This document shows, piece after piece, positions 19,625-25,725 of a stretch of 25,725 bases of DNA. The translations under genes were made by a program, and so were the position numbers. Under the pieces are notes generated by a model that saw only the letters and a list, made by a program, of their open reading frames with translations, did not search any database and was not told the origin of the DNA. The stretch is from NCBI GenBank assembly GCA_001579985.1, contig LRSR01001587.1, positions 1-25,725 of the forward strand, in the 5' to 3' direction. Source of the DNA: Hypsibius dujardini. Its lineage: Eukaryota > Tardigrada > Eutardigrada > Parachela > Hypsibiidae. Each line of letters opens with the position of its first letter. Position 1 is the first letter of the stretch.

Positions 19625-19922
19625 CAGGAAATATTGGGAGGATTTACTGATTATGCCAAATTTTAAACAATATTCGAGAGTTTATACATTAATCGATATA
19701 GCAACTGCAGCTCATAAAGTAATCGAAAGCAATAACAGACGTTGTTCCCCAGAGCGCAGGGGGGGGGAAAGGTTCAGTCACGTGAAAAATGTGTGAAAAT
19801 ACGGCGGCAAAACACCATTTCAAGCATGATTCGGAAAAGCAACGACCTCCTACCACAAATTCCGCACGAGCCTATTCCTGGCCGTCCCAACTCTTTCCCT
19901 TCCATATTCCGGGCCTGGTCAT

Positions 19923-20107
19923 GCCCAAATTGAATTTGTAATCGATTGGCGTGAGCAGAAAAATGATTTGAAGTGAGGGGGGCGGCGTTACGGATCTTTT
20001 CTGATATCACTCGTCCGCGAGTTTTCGGTTCCATGAGGCTCCGCCCCTGACTTTAAAACACATTTTGTTGCTCATGCCAATCGGTTGCAAGTTCAATTTT
20101 GGATCGG
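19923..20107. mobile_element. Foldback (inverted-repeat) element
   Basis: The left arm (about 19923-19990: CAAATTGAATTTGTAATCGA, TTGGCGTGAGCAGAAAAATG, GAAGTGAGGGG) matches the reverse complement of the right arm (about 20040-20107: AAAATTGAACTTGCAACCGA, TTGGCATGAGCAACAAAATG, AAAGTCAGGGG). Arms of about 60 bp are at roughly 80% identity around a short centre. No target duplication could be fixed. It could be an old MITE. Confidence 0.7.
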
Positions 20108-20482
20108 AAAATATCCAGAACACGTTCTTCCGCTGCTTCGGTGAAGTGGTCAGTAATTGGCATTGCCATTGGCCCGGAATACGGCAGGCCAGATACTCGC
20201 ACCGACCTTATTGTTCGAATCTTCGAAAAAACATGCAGCCGTTGTCATCAGCCCGGATGACGCCCAACTCAAGCGGATACGGCGGAGCCTCCACGTCGGG
20301 GTTCTTAATCTGCAAGAGACAGGAGGCCACGAAACAGCACCGCAGACCCTTCAGCTGGCTGTACAATGTCCTTCGGCGAGAGCACTGGTCTTGCACGCTG
20401 CAGATCTTTTTGTGGTTCCGGCAGACAATTTCGGGAAAGTAAATGCTAAAAACCGTGGGATAAATGTAACGTTGAATGTAAC

Positions 20483-20670
20483 GTTGTAACCAGTGGCGCG
20501 TCCTAGGGGGTGGCAAGTAGGCAATTGCCCCCCCCCCTCGTTCGAAATGGAAAAAGTGACCCCCTGACGTTTTTTAGAGTAAAAATAGCAAAATCATACT
20601 AATATATTTAAAATTAAAAATCTTGCCCCCCCCCCGTACCGGAAGGTCTAGACGCGTCTATGGTTGTAAC
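20483..20670. mobile_element. hAT-like MITE with 8-bp flanking repeat
   Basis: The element at 20491-20662 (172 bp) is flanked on each side by GTTGTAAC (20483-20490 and 20663-20670). Its ends are CAGTGGCGCGTC and, in reverse complement, CATAGACGCGTC. G/C homopolymer runs lie just inside both ends (GGGGGTGGCA..., CCCCCCCCC). The CAGTGGCG start, C-runs and 8-bp duplication are typical of hAT non-autonomous elements. The flanks are themselves a GTAACGTTGAAT repeat, which could mimic part of the duplication. Confidence 0.78.
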
Positions 20671-20717
20671 GTTGAATGGGCACTATGGGGGTGAAGCGTT
20701 ACTTGTAGGCCGAGGCC

Positions 20718-22403
20718 TTAATAGAAATCGACATACCCATTTCCCAAAAGAGGCTCAGGGTTCTGCGAGAAGTATCTTATGTATTCGTACAAGTTGGTGT
20801 TGCTCATGATGCGATGCGCATTCCGGGACAGCCACTCCAACTGCTCCACGGGATAAGGCCACAGGTGCCGATCGAAATCGGATTGGAACTGCAGGACGCT
20901 GCGGCTGTCGCTGACCTCGACACTGCAAGTGAAGGGAGCGTACGCCGCGACCAGGCCTGGCAGCGTGTGCGTCTTGGTGGAGATATTGCGGGGGATCTGA
21001 TCCGTGTGTCGCCGGAAGGAGAACTCCATCGGGTGGGCTTGGAGGAAAAACTTCTCAACAGTCACGCGGATGCCGGGAAGTGATCCCAGCGACAGAAGGT
21101 CCTCCCAACCCTTAAAGTCCGGAAAAGCCGGCATGACAATGTTGATGAGCTTGATGTGCGACAATTGCGGCAGACGCTGCGCCATACATCGGATTATAGA
21201 ACCGTGATGGATGATCTTACTAGCACGACGACCGCGACTGGTCACACTCTCTAGTAACAATTGAAGCTCCTTGCAGTGTCCGTTTAAGGTGAGTGTTTGA
21301 ACGGCATTCCAAGCCGCAATGCGCGGCTTCCTGCGTGGCGGAAATGGGCAGATCATCGTCTGGTTGCCCAGGAAAGTTTCAGTGTCCACCCACACATGCG
21401 TGGGCAGCAGGTTCGTCTGTTCCCGATTAACCTCAGCAGAGACGAGCAAATGATTCCACCGCTTGCAAACCCTGAAAAGGAAAATGGGAAGATGAAAATT
21501 GTGGAATCGCGTGATTCCCAATAAAAAGTCAGACAAAATCGTTCACAACAGATGAATTAAAAAAGCTCTAAGAACTTCCGCTTGGTCGGTTAATTAGCTG
21601 GTCGGTTAATTAGCTGGTCGGTTAATTAGCTGGTCGGTTAATTAGCTGGTCGGTTAATTAGCTGGTCTGCTGTCGGTATCAAACCGATCGCAGATTGTGG
21701 TATGAATCAAAACTCCAGCAACCGGAGTGGATATTTGTGTTATTTATTAACGTAATTATTTAGAACAAGATCTTCCGACCAACCGTAACTTCAGTTAGTA
21801 AATAAAACTGAAACTATTTTTAATGAACGACTCCTATAATCGTTTTCGCCGGCCGATCACGCCGAATAACTTACCGTCGCATGCGGTTTCGCTGCAGGAA
21901 GTCCAGAGAGTGAAACAGCATGACCAGCACTTCTCCGGGCATTTCCCGATCGCGCAACGGAGTGAGATCAAGAATGCTTTTACGGGCAACGTGTTCTGCT
22001 GGTACAGCAGAAGCGCGCTCTGCTGCTGCACATCATCTAGCAGCTGGTCATACACCCGACGCAGTGTCACCATCAAACCGGTCCCACCATCCCCAGCCGA
22101 TTCAGCAGCAGCAAGTTTTCTGACTTGCTGAATTTCCTCCAAGACGATCTCGCTTTCCGTTTCCTTCGCGTTGAGGAACTCCCGGAGCTGCTTCATTCCG
22201 TCGCGCAACGCCACGTACCGGTCGACTTTTCCGTCCAGCTCCCGGCTGTGCGAATCCGTGACTTTCTTCCGTTTCGCATCAGATTCCTCCGAAGACACAG
22301 CAGGCGAGGACGTCGTGGTGGATTCTTTGCTGGTCGAAGAGGTCGAGGTGGATTCTTTGCTGGTCGAAGAGATCGGCGCCGTTCTTTTCTCCCCGCGATC
22401 CAT
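20718..22403 (-). CDS. F-box protein (broken or mini-intron-bearing first exon)
   Basis: F-box proteins bring substrates to SCF ubiquitin ligases by binding Skp1. Exon 1 is about 21875-22403 and exon 2 is 20718-21471. The donor CG|GTAAGT joins G GTT TGC in phase and completes the F-box: EMPGEVLVMLFHSLDFLQRN then RMRR|VCKRWNHLLVS. The N-terminus (start ATG 22403) is Ser/Thr-rich with a duplicated SSTSKESTS unit, then basic DAKRKK, then a charged helix (VALRDGMKQLREFLNAKETE, EIVLEEIQQVRKL). That helix is in a frame one base off the F-box frame. The switch must lie between about 21945 and 22036, by a tiny intron or an indel. The part after the F-box (about 250 residues) shows no repeat I can name. 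Another intron precedes the start codon (acceptor TTCGCAG near 22427). The substrate is unknown. Confidence 0.7.
21583..21667. repeat. 16-bp minisatellite in the F-box gene intron
   Basis: Five perfect head-to-tail copies of TGGTCGGTTAATTAGC (21583-21662) plus a partial unit. It lies inside the 403-nt intron. Confidence 0.96.
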
Positions 22404-23602
22404 CTTCCACGCTTCCGGTCTGCGAATCAAAATGAAAACAGAAATATTTTTCACCGACGTCACACGTTTACGGAAATAACCAGTTTATCGTTGCACGGCT
22501 GACTCCGAACGGTCGCACGATTGCATTGTATCACCGAATACCATACATGGTAATATAAAAATGTTTGAAAAATACAACCGAAATTAACCAATCAATCAAT
22601 CGAGCCCATCTATTACCCGTGTTGGTCAGGCGACGAGTGGCGAGCAAACTCCAATCAATTACAGAAACTTCAAATCGTATTTTCTCATCCCAAAAACTCC
22701 AAAGACACTCGCAACGTGTTATACCGTTGAATTAAAAGATCGCGATTAGATGAGTACATACATCTATGACATGCAAATGAAATTGAACAAAGCGGGAAAA
22801 TGAATTCATGAAAAGCTAATCAATCAATTGACTGACCAAACACTTACACACTTTCGGACACGCTGGTCGCCTGCTAACTTTAGTAAGTGCTAGCTACAAG
22901 CTAACCTTTTACATGCATCGTACATCTTCTGTTCGAAATTTAGTTCTCGGTTCTCCGGCTCCAACAACACGTGACTGTTCTGATGGACGGCGACACAATA
23001 CAAATTCTTCGCAAAGAAATTGTCAGCAATCAATCAATCTACCAATGGCCTCATCGCTGTGAACTTCAGCGCCGACTCAGAGCCGTTCGAATAGGTCAAT
23101 CAACAAATTAATCAATGAAGAACCCGTCCAGATAATATTCGAACGGTCCGTCAACCGGACCGTTGGCCGTTAGCCCGAGCCGATCCCTACAGATCCACTG
23201 CGGCCATTCACGCAGGGAATTTAGACGCTTAACGCTGTCACCTTGGTTCACTACTAATTATGCGCTGCCTTTACAGTCCGTGTATCAAAATAAGTGTCCG
23301 TAGTCGAGGAGAGTAAGTAGAACGAGAAGGGAAGAGCTAAAGATTGGACCTAACAGCTCCATTGCATCCTATGAGGGGTTTGACTTGACTCCTCTCCCCC
23401 CTAATGGGCGCAAAGTAGGCGTATACACCCCCTAACCAAAACTCTGTTTCGTAACGTAGAGCACACAGCGAAAGTACTATTCCTCCTGCGCCACTTTTTC
23501 ACCTCGTCACCCACTTCCTTCCGGAAGCATCCCAATTCTCCCAATCCCCCACCGTTGATCCCTTCTCCCACTGATTGCCTTCCTCATTGTTGAACCCTTA
23601 AG
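22404..23602. other. Divergent spacer between the F-box gene and the MBT gene
   Basis: Contains the upstream intron and 5' UTR of the F-box gene, scattered CAATCAAT motifs and a pair of overlapping hairpins (23083-23164). The first, start-bearing exon of the MBT gene is probably here or further upstream in this stretch, but I could not identify it. A weak candidate is the open stretch from ATGGACGGC (22984), which has a phase-compatible GT near 23094. Confidence 0.5.
23083..23164. promoter_or_regulatory. Two overlapping perfect inverted repeats
   Basis: CCGTTCGAATA (23083-23093) pairs with TATTCGAACGG (23136-23146). AACGGTCCG (23142-23150) pairs with CGGACCGTT (23156-23164) around a 5-nt loop. 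The two stems share 23142-23146, so they exclude each other. Any role is unknown. Confidence 0.5.
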
Positions 23603-25725
23603 CACCAGCAAAACCAGCCGCGAAACTGGAGCTGCAACAGGATCCAACTTCCGGCAGCAGCAGCAGCAGCAGCCATCAGGCGCTGTACGGTGACTGGTAT
23701 CCTCTTCCGATTCGTGACAACCCCTACAGAACCGGGTAAGAGATGGCCCATCAAATGGTGGGAGAAAGTATCGGTCGGGTGTATCTTATCGGAATGTTTA
23801 GGCGAGGTTGATAAGAGTGTTCCTTCCCCGCTGAATGCACTGGCAAGTTGTAATGGCTTATTTTGATTTTGAATTATTTTTATTATTAGTGATGCACCCC
23901 CTCCGACGGGTCCTCCGGCGTGGCACAACGAGCCGTATGAGACGTGCGAAGGGCAGTGGGACTTTTACAACAATTTGCACCGTCGTCGCGGCGAGATCAA
24001 GGACGCCTGGGAGCTAGCCGAGGCTGAAAAGCGCGTCCAGCAAGCGGAGAGAGAAGAAGGACGACGTGAGAGCAGTCCGAGTCACGTGACTACCCTCGTT
24101 CCCGCTTTGGACAATCGAATTGGACACAATCCGGACAATGCAGAGGAGGGTATGTGTGTGTGATTCACTATGGCTGGAAGTGTGGAATTCGGTATCGCCT
24201 CAATGGCATTGTGCAATGCAGTATCAGTATTAGACATGTTCATTTTTTCCATTTTAGTTGCCCTCTTATGACGAGTGAACAAAATTTTGATTTTATCTGA
24301 TTTGTATTCCACTGCCAAAGGCTCGGGGGGCTACCAGTTCGGGGGTAAAATAGATTGAACGATTGAATTGGTCTTACGTCAAAGGGGTTGTAGTTGTAAT
24401 GTGATGCCAACGCGGTCTGGTCTGGAGAGTGTGTCGGTGTTTGTTTTGATTTGGACTTTTGATTGGCATCCCTCGTTTTTAAAGTTCCCTGGCTTTTCCA
24501 TAGTTACCGGAGCTTCTCCGCAAGGACCGCCTGCCGTGTTGCCGCCGCTGCCGCCGGATGAGATGCCTGCCCTGGACAGCATGAAGATGGAGTTGCAGCG
24601 TGCGGAGATGGAGTTCTCGTGGGAGCTGTACCTGCAGGAGATGAATGCACACCCCGTGCCGCATCTCGCCTTTGATCATGTACGTAAACTTATGCAAAGA
24701 TTTGTTTTGGGATTTAATCGATTGCTTTATAAGTAATTGATGTTTAATTGATTACGTATCAATCTATCTTTTGACGTTTGCACGCAGTCGCATTCTAATT
24801 CATGAAGATTTAAGCATTTCGTTACTTCAAACAAAAGTAAGGCAAAGCTATGAATAACCGATGGAAATTAAAATGGAGATGATGAAAGACGATGGAAGGC
24901 AAGCGCCGTCGAACTGTTCAGCAAGCGCCGTCGAACTGTTCAGGTCAGCTGTCTTCTCGATGGGAGATTATCATTTACCTATTTCGCAACCGGAATTTTC
25001 TGACGGAGTCAACTCAGTTTGTTAGATTGGGGACAATGCGTATAAATACGCTTCGAAAATTGGGGACAACGTCCGCACGTGTAGTTTTTCGACTTAATGG
25101 TAATACTGTTGTGGTTTTAACCACATGTACTCTTTCTTTCTTTAAAATCGTGTTTGGGTTTAAGAAAACGCTTTTTTTGTAAGGTTATTGATTCATAGTG
25201 AAAATTTGCATGTTAGGTCCGCATGTTTCCCTTTCTGTAGGTACGAAAAAGCTTGGAAAATGGATTGGAAGAGGGCCAATTCTTGGAATATATCTATCCC
25301 ACCGAGTCCGGCAAGAAGACCTACTGGTACTTGGAGCTGCTGCACGCACGTGGGCCGGAGGTGTTTGTGCGGTATTTCGGGCTGGAGGAGTGTCCGTAAG
25401 TGCCGATTGGAGCATCACTGTTCAGTTTTGTACCATTCCATTCATTCCACTGAAATCATTTGTTTTCCTTCAGTTTGGAGTCCTTTTGGTTGGACCTTCG
25501 TACTGCGGACGTGTATTCTTTCGGCTCAATCGAGAAGAAACACCCGTGCCGACCACCGAAAGGTAATCATCTTTTCACATGACTGTTTGTTGCTCATCTT
25601 CACGAAGCACAACCCGTTGGTTCTTTCTTGCAGTTGTAGTCCAGCATCGAAAATATTTCGGCGACCTTAACGAGCGAATTAAGAAAGGCCTCCCGTCGCC
25701 CAGTCGGGAAGCCCTGAGCGGGCAC
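23603..25725 (+). CDS. SFMBT: MBT-repeat chromatin protein, SFMBT-like (partial)
   Basis: MBT repeats read methyl-lysine on histones. SFMBT proteins act in Polycomb-type repression in the nucleus. Exons: 23603-23735, 23890-24149, 24504-24679, 25241-25395, 25474-25562 and 25634-25725 (runs off), all in phase. The N-terminal part has a Ser run from (AGC)6, PLPIRDNPYRTG, a Trp-rich WHNEPYETCEGQWDFY and a charged helix (KDAWELAEAEKRVQQAER) that I do not recognise. Next comes the first MBT repeat: EFSWELYLQEMNAHPVPHL, FDH|VRKSLENGLEEGQFLE, KKTYWYLELL, VFVRYFGLEE, SFWLDLRTADVYSFG. This parallels the first repeat of animal SFMBT, though the usual GMKLE is GQFLE. The exon after it (VVVQHRKYFGDLNERIKKGL) begins the linker to repeat 2. 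The start codon lies in an exon upstream of 23603; TAA precedes the open frame, so 23603 is taken as an acceptor edge. L3MBTL and MBTD1 are alternatives. Confidence 0.75.
24899..24942. repeat. Exact 22-bp tandem duplication in an MBT-gene intron
   Basis: Two identical adjacent copies beginning GCAAGCGCCGTCGAACTGTT. They lie in the 561-nt intron between the exons at 24504-24679 and 25241-25395. Confidence 0.95.

Larger units (their letters stand above)
19625..20717. other. Spacer between the Patched-related gene and the F-box gene (convergent 3' ends)
   Basis: No gene is supported. It holds a foldback element (about 19923-20107) and an hAT-like MITE (20491-20662). Several overlapping ORFs of 80-125 codons on both strands, mainly at 20065-20516, show no family motif or clear coding bias. 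Confidence 0.6.

Noticed and set aside
20065-20516. Overlapping ORFs of 100-125 codons on both strands
   Set aside because: No family motif, no splice-phase continuity, and part of the region is foldback and MITE sequence.

Overview
The window reads as a compact animal (invertebrate metazoan) nuclear genome. Genes are split by short GT-AG introns (mostly about 50-600 nt) on both strands. The recognisable products are eukaryotic or animal families: AP-3 delta, Rpp20, TDP2, Spinster, a Patched-related protein, an F-box protein and an SFMBT-like MBT protein. There is no operon, Shine-Dalgarno site or prokaryotic feature. Introns and spacers are rich in tetranucleotide runs ((CAAT)n and (CTGT)n), minisatellites and small inverted-repeat elements. 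A tardigrade-like genome would fit the gene density, but the sequence does not prove this.

Layout: 1-1634 (-) N-terminal part of AP-3 subunit delta; 1635-2804 spacer with two minisatellites; 2805-3395 (-) RNase P/MRP subunit Rpp20 (POP7), intronless; 4090-4557 (+) small unrecognised protein; 4558-5520 spacer with a 62-bp duplication and a composite MITE; 5521-8632 (-) TDP2, 8 exons, with two UBA-like modules and two MITEs placed at 5' splice sites; 8633-10089 divergent promoter spacer; 10090-12976 (+) Spinster-type MFS transporter, 9 exons, complete; 13863-19624 (+) Patched-related/sterol-sensing-domain protein, 15 exons, with a probable assembly join at the single N; 19625-20717 spacer with a foldback element and an hAT-like MITE; 20718-22403 (-) F-box protein whose first exon has a frame offset; 22404-23602 divergent spacer; 23603-25725 (+) partial SFMBT-like MBT-repeat gene running off the end.

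The genes look like independent housekeeping or membrane genes and do not form a pathway. Head-to-head pairs (POP7 with the small gene, TDP2 with Spinster, the F-box gene with the MBT gene) probably share promoter regions. The exon models were built by hand, using reading-phase agreement across splice sites and remembered family motifs. In the Spinster and MBT models every junction is in phase. In the Patched-related model all are in phase if the undetermined base is treated as part of, or a gap at, an acceptor. In TDP2 one acceptor (near 7230) is ambiguous.

The most unusual signals are these: MITEs sitting 0-5 nt inside two successive TDP2 splice donors; an exact 46-bp duplication that doubles a 3' splice site in the Patched-related gene; duplicated UBA modules in TDP2; a duplicated exon end inside TDP2 intron 1; and loss of the usual transmembrane acidic motifs in the Patched-related protein. 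I found no clear new multigene system.
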